A stretch of 64,000 nucleotides of DNA from an uncultured Victivallales bacterium. Its GTDB lineage: Bacteria; Verrucomicrobiota; Lentisphaeria; Victivallales; UBA1829. A program made the translations under genes and the position numbers. The stretch spans positions 1 to 64,000 of the forward strand of contig CAKUJH010000003.1 in the NCBI GenBank assembly GCA_934661375.1, written 5' to 3'. Shown here one piece after another: positions 52,391 to 61,606 of this stretch. The number at the start of each line of letters is the position of its first letter. Position 1 is the stretch's first letter. The notes under the pieces are model-generated. The model was not told the DNA's origin, ran no database searches, and worked only from the letters and a program-made list of their open reading frames with translations.

Positions 52391-52879
52391 ATGACGAAAG
52401 AAGAAAACAATGCAAAGCCTGTCGTGCTGGGACATCTGCTCAGCCCGGAAAGAATCCTGATCCGTCCCGGACGGCAGAACAAGAAAGAGGTTCTGCTTGC
52501 GTTGATTGACGCCATTGCGCAGGAGGGCGAATTCGGCACCCGCGATGAACTGGAATGGGGAATCTTTCACCGGGAAAGTCTCATGAGCACCGGAATCGGC
52601 AACGGCATTGCCATTCCGCATGTTCTGCTTCCCAATGTGGAACAGAACTGCATGGCACTGGCTCTCTGCCCGGACGGCATTGCCGATTATCAGTCCAATG
52701 ATTCCATTCCCATACGGCTGGTCTTCATGCTCGCTGCGGGAAAAAATCAGAAAGTCATGCACCTGAAAGTTCTGGCAGCCATCGGCTCCCTGTTTTACGA
52801 CGGTCGGCTCAAAGCCGCTTTCCTTGCCGCCGGCGATGCCAAAACCTGCATGGAAATTCTTGCCCGCGCAGAAAACTGA
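52391..52879 (+). CDS. PTS EIIA-like protein (fructose/PtsN type)
   Basis: A 162-residue EIIA type-2 domain. The phosphorylation site motif is GIGNGIAIPHV, with the active His at about residue 78. Alone it can be a sugar-specific EIIA or, like PtsN (EIIA-Ntr), a regulatory phosphoprotein. No EIIB, EIIC, HPr or EI gene is adjacent, which favours a regulatory role. AGAGGAAGG lies about 7 bases before ATG 52391. Confidence 0.85.
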   Translation: MTKEENNAKPVVLGHLLSPERILIRPGRQNKKEVLLALIDAIAQEGEFGTRDELEWGIFHRESLMSTGIGNGIAIPHVLLPNVEQNCMALALCPDGIADYQSNDSIPIRLVFMLAAGKNQKVMHLKVLAAIGSLFYDGRLKAAFLAAGDAKTCMEILARAEN

Positions 52880-52896
52880 CTCCGCCGGAGTCCGGC

Positions 52897-54672
52897 TTAA
52901 CGTCTTCCGCCGGAGTGCCCGCCGCGTCCCGAATGTCCGCCGGAATTTTTCTTCATGCCGAAACCGTTTTTTTCGTCGCGCCGGTGTTTCAGCATGGTGC
53001 GTTGAGTGCGGCGTTCCTTCAATCCGCGGTTGACTTCAATGACTTCGCCGGAAGCAGTTTTCCCGGAACAATACATTGCCGCCCCCATGGTCATGGGCAG
53101 CGGGATGTAGTCCTGCGCCTGCTGCGGACTCCAATGATGCTCGGCAAGAAAATCATCCACGACTTTCATTTCCTGTGCAGTGCAGCCGGGGAAATTGGAA
53201 ATGAACAGCGGAACCAGATACTGTTTCTTGCCGCACTCACGGCTGATACGTTCAAACAACTTCATGAAGGCTTCCAGTTCACCGCTTTTTCCTTTACGCA
53301 TCAGTGCCAGCACGCGCGGATGCAGATGTTCCGGCGCGACTTTCATCTGTCCGGAAACATGATACCGGATAATCTCCGCCGCCAGATCCGGCTGCCGCAG
53401 CATCAGATCCAGACGGATTCCCGAACTGATGAACACATGCTTCACCGCAGGGTCATGACGCAGACGCCGCAGCAGCTGAATCAGCATACGGTCGTCCGGC
53501 TGGTAATTCGGACAATGGGCAGGAAACAGGCAGCTGGACCGATGGCATTTCCCGCACAAAGACGGATCTTTGACCGAATTGCCGAAAATATTGCCTGCCG
53601 CTCCGCCGACATCACTGATAGTTCCGCGGAAAAATTTCTGTTTCTTGAGCAGTTCAAGCGAACGCATGACGGACTCCACACTGCGGGAAGTCACCTGTCT
53701 GCCCTGATGCGTAACCAATCCGCAGAATGCGCATCCGCCGGGACAGCCGCGCACCACCTGAATGGAATCGCGCACCGCGGCAAAAGCGGGAATCGGTTCC
53801 CGGTAGGACGGATGCGGCGCCCAGGCATAGGGAAATTCATTGACCCGGTCCAGCTCGGCAGTCGTCAGAGGTTTCACCGGAGGCTCCACCAGCACATACC
53901 GTCCGTTGGTTTCCTGAAGCAGTTTTTTGCCGGACCAGGGATTCATCTCGCGTTCCACGATAACCGTCTCGCGCATGATGGCATCCTTGTCATTTTTGAT
54001 TTCATCAAAGGAAGGCAGCAGCGCAAAGGAATCATCTATCCGGAGTTCCGCAGACGCTTTGCCGCCCAGATACCGTGCCGTGCCGGGAATGCCGGCAAGG
54101 TCTTCCCCGAGTTCAAGACGATGGAACACTTCCGGGGTGGAGTGCTCACCCATTCCGTACAGCAGAATGTCCGCCTTGGATTCAGCCAGCACGCTCGGAC
54201 GCATTTTGTCCTGCCAGTAGTCATAGTGCGCCACCCGGCGCATACTGACTTCCATGCCGCCCAGAACCGTCGGTATGCCGGGGAATGCCCCCTTGCACAG
54301 TTGAGTATACACCACGGAAGCCATCGGCGGACGCAGACCGGGACGTCCTCCGGGAGAATACATGTCCGAAGAACGCAGACGCCGTCCCGCAGTGTAAATG
54401 CAGACCATGGAATCCATGTTTCCGGCGCAGATGGCGCAGGCAAGGCGCGGGCGTCCCATGACCTTGACGGAATCCGGATTTTTCCAGTCCGGCTGGGCAA
54501 TGATGCCGATCCGCCAGCCTTCCGCCAGCAGCAGACGTCCGATCAATGCCATGGCAAACGACGGATGATCCACATAAGCATCTCCGGTTACCAGCAGGAT
54601 GTCCAGCTCTTTCCAGCCAAGCTGCTCCATCTCCTTCCGGGACATGGGAATGAATTTCGGAGACAGGTTCAT
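52897..54672 (-). CDS. YgiQ-family radical SAM protein
   Basis: A 591-residue YgiQ homologue. The N-terminal B12-binding-like domain (DILLVTGDAYVDHPSFAMAL) is followed by a radical SAM core with VVRGCPGGCAFC (three cysteines), and a second cysteine-rich CGKCHRSSC segment. The C-terminus ends in a Gly/His/Arg-rich tail (GHSGRGGHSGGRR). Function of YgiQ is not established in general. It starts 8 bases after the acyltransferase gene and is convergent with the EIIA gene. Confidence 0.9.
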   Translation of the reverse strand: MNLSPKFIPMSRKEMEQLGWKELDILLVTGDAYVDHPSFAMALIGRLLLAEGWRIGIIAQPDWKNPDSVKVMGRPRLACAICAGNMDSMVCIYTAGRRLRSSDMYSPGGRPGLRPPMASVVYTQLCKGAFPGIPTVLGGMEVSMRRVAHYDYWQDKMRPSVLAESKADILLYGMGEHSTPEVFHRLELGEDLAGIPGTARYLGGKASAELRIDDSFALLPSFDEIKNDKDAIMRETVIVEREMNPWSGKKLLQETNGRYVLVEPPVKPLTTAELDRVNEFPYAWAPHPSYREPIPAFAAVRDSIQVVRGCPGGCAFCGLVTHQGRQVTSRSVESVMRSLELLKKQKFFRGTISDVGGAAGNIFGNSVKDPSLCGKCHRSSCLFPAHCPNYQPDDRMLIQLLRRLRHDPAVKHVFISSGIRLDLMLRQPDLAAEIIRYHVSGQMKVAPEHLHPRVLALMRKGKSGELEAFMKLFERISRECGKKQYLVPLFISNFPGCTAQEMKVVDDFLAEHHWSPQQAQDYIPLPMTMGAAMYCSGKTASGEVIEVNRGLKERRTQRTMLKHRRDEKNGFGMKKNSGGHSGRGGHSGGRR

Positions 54673-54680
54673 GCGCTGCC

Positions 54681-55928
54681 TTACCGGATGTCATAAGTGC
54701 GGCGGTAATACTCCGTGCCGAAATGTTCCAGATCCGATGCGGGGATGAACATGCAGCCGGCACACAGCGGTTCGTTCCGGTCGTAAATCCGGCAGAACGC
54801 CTCGTGCAGACGGCTGGTCCGCGGCTGAGTGCGCGGATCGCAATCCTGTCCGTACACAAAAAACAGACCGCAGTTTTCCGAACGGAATGCCGGAGTCATA
54901 TACACATTGCGCTGCAATGCCGCCAGATTGGAATCCGGCAGTTCCTTTTCCCAGACAGGATTCAGAATCCAGGAAGCGCAGCAGAAAACCTTGACATCGG
55001 TCGAAAAATATTTCCGGAAAAACTGACGTGCCGCCAGCAGGGATTCCCGGACTGCGGACACCGACATGCCGCCGCCGCCGGGAATATGAATATGGAGAAC
55101 CGGATCCCAGTCCGCGCACAGCGGTTCCCATTCGTTGAGATCCAGCGAGACTTTGCGTCCCGTCTGAATTCTGCCGTAAGGGGAAATCGGAGTTCCGGTA
55201 ACATGACCATCGAGAAATTTCAGCCGGGAAGTGAACGCCGGTTTTTCCGTACACTCCGGCAGCCGGAGACCGGCACTGTCGAACATCCACTGATCGCGGC
55301 TGAGTACAGTCAATGCGCCGGTTTTGCGGCTGCGGTACACTGCCGGCATATAACCGTCCCAGATGCCCGGCATATATTCCAGACGCCCGATACGGAACAG
55401 TTTTCCGTCGATATGATGCCGGAGCCAGGCAGACTGCTGCGGAGTATGTCCGGGGATTCCGTGATGCGCCGCGGCGTAAATGGCAATCGTGCCGCCAAGC
55501 CATTCGGCGGTTGCCGCCAGCTGACTTTCCGGCAATCCCATCGCTTTCTGAGTTTCGGCAATCAGCGGCAGGGAAGACATCGCGGCGAGCAGCTGGAAAA
55601 TTCCAGCATTATCGCCGTATTTCTTTTCCGGCAAGGGCATTTTCTGCAGCGGCATCTGAGGCACAGCCAGATACAATCCATAATGAAGCATGGCGGCATA
55701 GCGCATACAGTTCGGGTCGGACGCCGTGATCCGGGCAACTTCATCCATGCGTTCCAATACGCCGTTCGGACCCTGACACAGCGGATAATATTTCCGGTAG
55801 AATTCCGGTTTCATGAAAAACGGCAGTTCCGCCGCAGTATTGGCGCAAAGTTTTTCCCAGCAGGGGAACAGCAGATTCTCCGTGTCGGCGTCGAATCCCA
55901 TATCAGAACAGAACGAATGCAAATCCAT
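54681..55928 (-). CDS. GNAT-like acyltransferase with helical N-terminal domain
   Basis: A 415-residue protein of the class annotated as acyltransferase-domain protein, with an all-helical N-terminal part (about 1-140) and a GNAT-like C-terminal part (about 250-410). Typical segments are VLHIHIPGGGGMSVSAVRES, FCCASWILNPVWEKELP and the closing RLHEAFCRIYDRNEPL. AAAGGAG lies 6 bases before ATG 55928, so the ATG at 55943 is rejected. Substrate unknown. It is co-transcribed with ygiQ and has its own promoter. Confidence 0.7.
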   Translation of the reverse strand: MDLHSFCSDMGFDADTENLLFPCWEKLCANTAAELPFFMKPEFYRKYYPLCQGPNGVLERMDEVARITASDPNCMRYAAMLHYGLYLAVPQMPLQKMPLPEKKYGDNAGIFQLLAAMSSLPLIAETQKAMGLPESQLAATAEWLGGTIAIYAAAHHGIPGHTPQQSAWLRHHIDGKLFRIGRLEYMPGIWDGYMPAVYRSRKTGALTVLSRDQWMFDSAGLRLPECTEKPAFTSRLKFLDGHVTGTPISPYGRIQTGRKVSLDLNEWEPLCADWDPVLHIHIPGGGGMSVSAVRESLLAARQFFRKYFSTDVKVFCCASWILNPVWEKELPDSNLAALQRNVYMTPAFRSENCGLFFVYGQDCDPRTQPRTSRLHEAFCRIYDRNEPLCAGCMFIPASDLEHFGTEYYRRTYDIR

Positions 55929-55957
55929 GTTGACTCCTTTCAATCATTATGTCGGTT

Positions 55958-55986
55958 AATATAAACCCGGAATCTCCGGTTTTCAA
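55958..55986 (-). promoter_or_regulatory. Promoter of the acyltransferase-ygiQ operon
   Basis: On the minus strand TTGAAA (55986-55981) and TATATT (55963-55958) are exactly 17 bases apart and followed by AACCG. It lies in the 60-base gap after the M20 gene. Confidence 0.65.
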
Positions 55987-55992
55987 CCGGTT

Positions 55993-57180
55993 TCAGCTTT
56001 CCGCAAGCTGTTTTTTCCAGTCCTCATGAACCGCCCGGCGGAAATCCGGTTCCCGGAAATACCGGACCGCCACTTCCGCCATTGCCGTCCCGACCATCAA
56101 AGACTGTTCGAAAGCCTCATCCGTGAATGCGGCATCCCGGAACTCCGGCGAATGCAGAGGTTTGAATTCTCCGCCGGTAACCCCGAAATGATATTGGGCG
56201 CAAGGCATCAGGTGAGATATGTCTCCCGTGTCGGAAGAACCGCAGCCCTGCGTACCATCTGTCATCGGTATCTCTTCTCCGGTCAGCTCCTTCCAAATGG
56301 AACGGAATGCCGCGTTCAGTGAAGTATTGAAAACCATGCCCTTGTAGGCGGAAATCCATTTGATTTCGCAGGTGCAGCCGGCGTTTCCGGCGGACAGTTC
56401 CGCCAGTTCGGCAAGATGTTCCTTCAAAGCGGCAATCGTCCGTTCATTTGAAGCGCGGACATAATAAAACGCCTCGGTATAATCCGGAATGATGTTCGGG
56501 ACGTCGCCGCCTCTGGTGATAATGCCGTGAACCCGTTCCCGTTTTCCCAAATCCTTCTGCCAGTCCCGGATGCGGCAGACAAATTCACAGACGGCGTCCA
56601 GCGCATTGCGTCCTTCTTCCGGAGCCATTGCCGCATGGGAGGCTTTGCCGTGAAAGGCAATCCTGCAGCGGGCTACACTCAGCCAGCCGGGGTCAGGAAG
56701 TGTCCGGTACCAGGGATGCGCCTCAACCGCGGCTGAAATGCCGTCAAAAGCTCCGCCGGCAGCCATCCGGATTTTGCCGCCCAGAATCTCTTCCGCCGGA
56801 GTTCCCAGATAACAGATCCGGAACGGGATGCCGGATCCGGTCAGCAGTTCCCGTGCCGCCAGAACCGCCGCCAGTGCGGACACCGCAATCAGATTGTGTC
56901 CGCAGCCATGTCCCAGTCCTGTCAAAGCGTCATATTCTCCGATGAATCCGAACAGCGGCACAGAGTCATCCGCGTTCGGGGAAGCATAATATCCGATGAC
57001 GGCAGTTTCCACTCCGCCCGGATTTTCCCGGATGACAAATCCCTGTTCCGTCAGATACTTTTTCAGCAGAGCGCAAGCCTGAAATTCCTCAAATCCCAGT
57101 TCGGGATGTTCATGGATAAAATCCGAAATTTTACGCAGGGAACCACGTTCCCGCTCCAGAATTTCAGGCAGTCTCTTCAT
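55993..57180 (-). CDS. M20-family amidohydrolase
   Basis: A 395-residue zinc-dependent peptidase or aminoacylase-type hydrolase. Metal-site blocks are FIHEHPELGFEE, LTGLGHGCGHNLIAV (His/Cys-His), EAHPWYRTLP and CAQYHFGVTGGEFKPLHSPEF near the end. It resembles amidohydrolases acting on N-acyl amino acids or aminobenzoyl-glutamate (AbgB-like). The start at 57180 overlaps the stop of the phosphatase gene by 4 bases (ATGA). It is the last gene of the tsaD operon. Confidence 0.88.
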   Translation of the reverse strand: MKRLPEILERERGSLRKISDFIHEHPELGFEEFQACALLKKYLTEQGFVIRENPGGVETAVIGYYASPNADDSVPLFGFIGEYDALTGLGHGCGHNLIAVSALAAVLAARELLTGSGIPFRICYLGTPAEEILGGKIRMAAGGAFDGISAAVEAHPWYRTLPDPGWLSVARCRIAFHGKASHAAMAPEEGRNALDAVCEFVCRIRDWQKDLGKRERVHGIITRGGDVPNIIPDYTEAFYYVRASNERTIAALKEHLAELAELSAGNAGCTCEIKWISAYKGMVFNTSLNAAFRSIWKELTGEEIPMTDGTQGCGSSDTGDISHLMPCAQYHFGVTGGEFKPLHSPEFRDAAFTDEAFEQSLMVGTAMAEVAVRYFREPDFRRAVHEDWKKQLAES

Positions 57181-57830
57181 GCCTGTTCCTCCAGAAGATG
57201 CCGGGTGAACCGGGCAAAAGAATCCACTTTCAGCGCTGCCGCGGCATTTCCCATGGAACCGAATCCCCACGCGGCAAAGGCGCCGTTCATGCCGGCATTG
57301 ACCGCGGAATTCATATCGGTGTGGTTGTCGCCCAGCATCCAGGATTTTTCGGGAACGGCATGGTATTTTTCCATCAGAAACAGCAGGACTGCCGGATCCG
57401 GTTTCAGCGGATAGCCGTCATTCCCGCCGATGATTTCATTCAGAAATCCGGCAACACCCAGACGGCGCAGAATTTCCCGCGCCACGATACCGGGTTTATT
57501 GGTAACGACCGCCAGTTTCCAGCCGGCGTTCTTCAAGGCGGCAAGACCTTCCGCCACCCCCGGATACAGCACAGTATCCACCACCGGATGTTCGTAATAA
57601 TGACGGATCATATGCTCCAGTCCTTCGTCCACATTGATCGGATGATCCGCGAACGCGCGTTCCAGCAGTTTGCGCGCGCCGTCGCCCACATACGAAACCA
57701 CCAGCTCCGCCGCAAGAGGTTCCAGCCCGTAATCCCGGCGGGTCAGATTGACACTGTTGGCTATATCCAGAATCGTGTCGGCAAGCGTACCGTCCAGATC
57801 AAAGGCGGCAAACAGATTCGTCCCGGTCAT
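57177..57830 (-). CDS. gph: Phosphoglycolate phosphatase (HAD family)
   Basis: A 217-residue HAD hydrolase. The nucleophile motif is FDLDGTLADT (Asp about 10-12), motif II is AVVTNKPG and motifs III and IV are GYPLKPDPAVL and MLGDNHTDMNSAVNAGM. It removes the phosphate from 2-phosphoglycolate, a by-product of DNA repair, and possibly related sugars. tsaD lies 3 bases upstream. Confidence 0.85.
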   Translation of the reverse strand: MTGTNLFAAFDLDGTLADTILDIANSVNLTRRDYGLEPLAAELVVSYVGDGARKLLERAFADHPINVDEGLEHMIRHYYEHPVVDTVLYPGVAEGLAALKNAGWKLAVVTNKPGIVAREILRRLGVAGFLNEIIGGNDGYPLKPDPAVLLFLMEKYHAVPEKSWMLGDNHTDMNSAVNAGMNGAFAAWGFGSMGNAAAALKVDSFARFTRHLLEEQA

Positions 57831-57833
57831 GAC

Positions 57834-58922
57834 TCAATTTCTCCCGTGGAACGGCACTTCCGTAACATGCGGCAGGCGGGCAAACGTATCCAGCGAAAGA
57901 TCGCTGAAATGTCCGGCATTGTAATAATGCCAGGTCAGACCGGCAACCATCGCGGCATTGTCCGTGCAGTATTTTTTGGGAGCCATGATGGGACGGCAGC
58001 CCTTCGGCGCAGTCGTGACAAAACGCTCGCGCAGCACGGAATTGCAGGCGACGCCGCCCGCCAGCAGAACCGTTTTCGCATGATAATAACGCGCAGCGTC
58101 AAATGCCTTGGTGCAAAGCACATCCACCACAGCTTCCTGGTAAGACGCCAGCGTGTCCGTGAGCAGCTGTCCTTCCAGATGCGCCGCCGAACCGTCCGGG
58201 GACAGTTTTCCGGCATGGTACAGCAGGGCGGTTTTCAGACCGCTGAAACTGAAATTGAAGCGGTGTTCGGGCGGAATCGCTTTCCCCGCGCCGCCGGTGA
58301 GCGAACGGGGGAAATGATACTTCTGCGGATCGCCGCCTTTGGCAAGACGTTCGATCACGGGTCCGCCGGGATACCCCAGATTCAGCAGTTTTGCGCCTTT
58401 GTCCAGTGCTTCTCCCGCTGCATCGTCAATGGTGTAGCCGACCACTTTCGCCTTGCCGTCGGAATCAATGATGACAATGGAAGTATGTCCACCGGAAACG
58501 ACCAGAGCGGTCATGGGATAAAGTTCGGGATTCTCAAACAGCTCTTCCTCGGAATCGACAAAAGCACCGTAAATGTGGGCGAGGAAATGATTGATGCCGA
58601 TCAGCGGTTTGCGGTGGGCGACAGACAATCCTTTGGCGAAATTCAGACCGACCAGCAGGGCGGGGACCAGTCCCGGTGCATGAGTTACCCCGACGGCATC
58701 AATGTCTTTCATGGTTACACCTGCCGTGTTCAGGGCTTCTTCACAGACTTTTTCAATTGCGGTAAGATGTTCCCGCGCCGCGAGTTCCGGCACAACGCCG
58801 CCATACACAGCGTGTTTTGCCATCTGGGATGACACGGCATTGGACAGCACTTTTTTCCCGTTTTCCACCACAGCGACAGCCGTTTCATCGCAGCTGCTTT
58901 CGATACCCAGCATCAAAGCCAT
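57834..58922 (-). CDS. tsaD: tRNA N6-threonylcarbamoyladenosine transferase TsaD
   Basis: The 362-residue ASKHA-fold enzyme that attaches threonylcarbamoyl to A37 of tRNAs reading ANN codons. It begins LGIESSCDETAVAVV (the family GIETSCDET signature); the metal-site NHFLAH motif is near residue 120, followed by the VVSGGHTS loop and LAGGVACNS. It works with TsaB, TsaC and TsaE, which are not in the window. It heads the tsaD-gph-amidohydrolase operon, divergent from the citrate-synthase-like gene. Confidence 0.97.
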   Translation of the reverse strand: MALMLGIESSCDETAVAVVENGKKVLSNAVSSQMAKHAVYGGVVPELAAREHLTAIEKVCEEALNTAGVTMKDIDAVGVTHAPGLVPALLVGLNFAKGLSVAHRKPLIGINHFLAHIYGAFVDSEEELFENPELYPMTALVVSGGHTSIVIIDSDGKAKVVGYTIDDAAGEALDKGAKLLNLGYPGGPVIERLAKGGDPQKYHFPRSLTGGAGKAIPPEHRFNFSFSGLKTALLYHAGKLSPDGSAAHLEGQLLTDTLASYQEAVVDVLCTKAFDAARYYHAKTVLLAGGVACNSVLRERFVTTAPKGCRPIMAPKKYCTDNAAMVAGLTWHYYNAGHFSDLSLDTFARLPHVTEVPFHGRN

Positions 58923-59010
58923 AAATCCACACTTTCCTATGTTGAAGCAACAGTATTCCTTATTTTCTTTTTAAAATTCCCGATAAAACCAAAAAAATCA
59001 AGTGAAACTC

Positions 59011-59039
59011 TTGAAAAATATCAATTTTTTGTGTATATT
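59011..59039 (+). promoter_or_regulatory. Promoter of the Re-citrate-synthase-like gene
   Basis: TTGAAA (59011-59016) and TATATT (59034-59039), 17 bases apart and followed by AACCG, lie 44 bases before the start codon. Confidence 0.7.
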
Positions 59040-59083
59040 AACCGTTTGAGACAAACCAAGACCAAATCCAGGGAGGTATGGCA

Positions 59084-60397
59084 ATGATGAAACTGCAGAA
59101 TGTGATGGAACCCAATCTTTTCCGGGACACCTTTTCCTATGACCGCATTCCGGCCATGAAATTCACGTCCGAAACGGTTCCGATGCGCCGCCCTGATGAC
59201 ATCTGGATCACCGATACGACTTTCCGGGACGGGCAGCAGTCCCGTCCGCCTTATACCGTCGCCGACATTGTCGAAATCTTCAAGTTCATGCACCGCATCA
59301 GCGGCACACACGGACTGATCCGGCAAAGCGAATTCTTCCTTTACGGACAGAAAGACCGCGAGGCGGTGGAAGCCTGTCTTGCCCTCGGTTATGAGTTTCC
59401 GCAGGTTACGGCATGGATCCGCGCCAACAAGAATGACTTCGAACTGGTGAAATCCTTCGGTCTGAAGGAAACCGGTATTCTGACATCCTGTTCGGATTAT
59501 CACATCTTCCTGAAACTCAAGAAAAACCGCCGCCAGACTTTGGATTCCTACAAGGAAATCGTCGGAGCGGCACTGGAAAACGGCATCGTGCCGCGCTGCC
59601 ATCTGGAAGATCTGACCCGCGCCGACATCTACGGCTTTGTCATTCCGATGATCAACGAACTCAACGAGATGTGCAGAGGAACCGGCATCCGGGTGAAAAT
59701 CCGGCTGTGCGACACCATGGGTTACGGCGTCCCGTTCCCGAATGCTGCTTTGCCGCGCGGGGTGCCGGCAATCATCAAGGCGATTCTGGACAACACGGAC
59801 ACGACTTCCGATCTGCTGGAATGGCACGGGCACAACGATTTCCACAAAGTGCTGACCAACGGTGTCGCCGCCTGGCTTTACGGCTGCTCGGCAGTCAACG
59901 GAACCTTCCTCGGTTTCGGAGAACGCACCGGCAACCCGCCGCTGGAAGGTCTGGTCTTCGAATGGATGTCCATCACCGGCATCAATGAAGGAATCGACAC
60001 CACGGCGATTACCGACATGGCGCAGTTCTTCCGGGACAAAATCAAATACACCATTCCGCCGAACTACCCGTTTGTCGGAGCGGATTTCAACACCACCCGC
60101 GCGGGAATCCATGCCGACGGTCTGACCAAGAACGAGGAAATCTACAATATCTTCGATACGGAAAAATATTTGAAACGTCCCTGCAAAGTGGCGATTTCCA
60201 ATACCTCCGGACTGGCAGGAATCGCCTACTGGATTCAGTCCAACCTGCCGAAAGGCCGGGACATCCGCAAGGACAATCCGGGCATTGTCACGATCAAGAA
60301 CTGGATTGATGAACAATACCGCAACGGACGCACTACCGCCATCAGCGACGAAGAACTGTTTACGCTGGTGCGTCAGAACATGCCTGAATTGCTGTAA
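59084..60397 (+). CDS. Re-type citrate synthase-like protein (DRE-TIM/isopropylmalate synthase superfamily)
   Basis: A 437-residue aldol-condensing enzyme of the HMGL/isopropylmalate synthase superfamily. The DRE-TIM metal motif appears as DTTFRDGQQSRPPYT and the His pair as EWHGHNDFHK. Segments such as GLIRQSEFFLYGQKDREAVE and GYEFPQVTAWIRANKNDF match, from memory, the Re-citrate synthases of clostridia and other anaerobes. These make citrate from oxaloacetate and acetyl-CoA with Re stereochemistry. A different 2-isopropylmalate, homocitrate or citramalate synthase is the alternative. The start at 59084 has GGAGG at 7 bases; the ATG at 59078 is too close to it. Confidence 0.75.
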   Translation: MMKLQNVMEPNLFRDTFSYDRIPAMKFTSETVPMRRPDDIWITDTTFRDGQQSRPPYTVADIVEIFKFMHRISGTHGLIRQSEFFLYGQKDREAVEACLALGYEFPQVTAWIRANKNDFELVKSFGLKETGILTSCSDYHIFLKLKKNRRQTLDSYKEIVGAALENGIVPRCHLEDLTRADIYGFVIPMINELNEMCRGTGIRVKIRLCDTMGYGVPFPNAALPRGVPAIIKAILDNTDTTSDLLEWHGHNDFHKVLTNGVAAWLYGCSAVNGTFLGFGERTGNPPLEGLVFEWMSITGINEGIDTTAITDMAQFFRDKIKYTIPPNYPFVGADFNTTRAGIHADGLTKNEEIYNIFDTEKYLKRPCKVAISNTSGLAGIAYWIQSNLPKGRDIRKDNPGIVTIKNWIDEQYRNGRTTAISDEELFTLVRQNMPELL

Positions 60398-60442
60398 TGC
60401 CGCGTGCATACGGCAGCACATCAGGCGCCAGGAGAGCATAGC

Positions 60443-61603
60443 ATGATTCGCGACTTGAACGATTTATACCAGCTGGAAAGCACTGACCTGATGCCGTATG
60501 CCGTACATAACCGGGATTCCCGCGGCAGACGCATACCAGAGCAGGCTCATCCGTTCCGCACCGATTTTCAGCGGGACCGCGACCGGATTCTCCACAGCCG
60601 GGCTTTCCGGCGGCTGGAATACAAGACCCAGGTCTTCCTCAATGACGCCGGCGACCACTACCGGACACGTCTGACCCATACCATTGAAGTGGCGGCGATT
60701 GCCCGGACCATCGCCCGGTCTCTGCGGCTGAACGAGGATCTGACGGAAACAATTTCTCTGGCGCATGACCTGGGGCATACCCCGTTCGGTCATGCCGGAG
60801 AACGCGCACTGGACCGCATTCTGAAACCTTACGGCGGATTCGATCACAACATGCAGGCTCTGAAAGTCGTCGATGAACTGGAAATCAAATATGTCGATTA
60901 TGACGGACTGAACCTCACCTGGGAAGTCCGCACCGGGCTGATCAAACACCGGACACACGAAGACGGCACGCCGGTCATGCTGGACGGTGAAATACTTCCT
61001 CCGAATCCGTCGCTGGAAGCCCAGATTGCCGATGTGGCGGACGACCTGACCTACTACGGGCATGATGTGGACGATGGTCTGGACTCCGGTCTGCTGACGC
61101 TGGAAATGCTTGCCCCGCTGAAAATCTGGCAGATGGCGGCGGAATCCGCAGAAGCCAAAGGGCTTCATCCCGTCGGCGAACGCTTCTCCGCCTTTACGGT
61201 ACGCTGCCTGATCGATCTCATGGTCCGGGATGTGATCCAGACTTCCTCCCGTTCCATTGACCAGGCGGGACTGAAACGCGCGGAAGATGTTTTCAATCTG
61301 CCGGGCAAACTGATTTCATTCAGTCCGGAATACAAAATCATCACGGATGAACTGCGGGATTTCCTGTACCACAATCTGTACTTCAATCCGGGGTTGGGCA
61401 AACTCAACGAAATGTCCTACAAAAAAATGCGGCGGATGTTCAAATATTATGCGGGAAATCCGCTGAAAATGGGCGACACTGCCCGGCGCCGCATTGCACG
61501 GGTCGGCGTGGAACGCGCCGCCGCGGACTATATTGCGGGCATGACCGACCGTTTCGCGGCGAAGGAATATCAGCGCATAAGCCGCAGTGCCAGGGAGATA
61601 TAA
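60443..61603 (+). CDS. dgt: Deoxyguanosine triphosphate triphosphohydrolase-like protein
   Basis: A 386-residue HD-domain dNTPase that releases tripolyphosphate from dGTP or related dNTPs. The HD metal site is in RTRLTHTIEVAAIARTIA (His) and AHDLGHTPFGHAGERAL (HD). ATG 60443 has AGGAG at 9 bases; the frame to 60404 is not used. The glycosyltransferase gene follows after 3 bases. Confidence 0.93.
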   Translation: MIRDLNDLYQLESTDLMPYAVHNRDSRGRRIPEQAHPFRTDFQRDRDRILHSRAFRRLEYKTQVFLNDAGDHYRTRLTHTIEVAAIARTIARSLRLNEDLTETISLAHDLGHTPFGHAGERALDRILKPYGGFDHNMQALKVVDELEIKYVDYDGLNLTWEVRTGLIKHRTHEDGTPVMLDGEILPPNPSLEAQIADVADDLTYYGHDVDDGLDSGLLTLEMLAPLKIWQMAAESAEAKGLHPVGERFSAFTVRCLIDLMVRDVIQTSSRSIDQAGLKRAEDVFNLPGKLISFSPEYKIITDELRDFLYHNLYFNPGLGKLNEMSYKKMRRMFKYYAGNPLKMGDTARRRIARVGVERAAADYIAGMTDRFAAKEYQRISRSAREI

Positions 61604-61606
61604 CGG

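Noticed and set aside
52915..54696. 593-codon plus-strand open frame opposite ygiQ
   Set aside because: His/Arg/Gln-rich translation typical of antisense frames in GC-rich genes; ygiQ motifs are on the minus strand.
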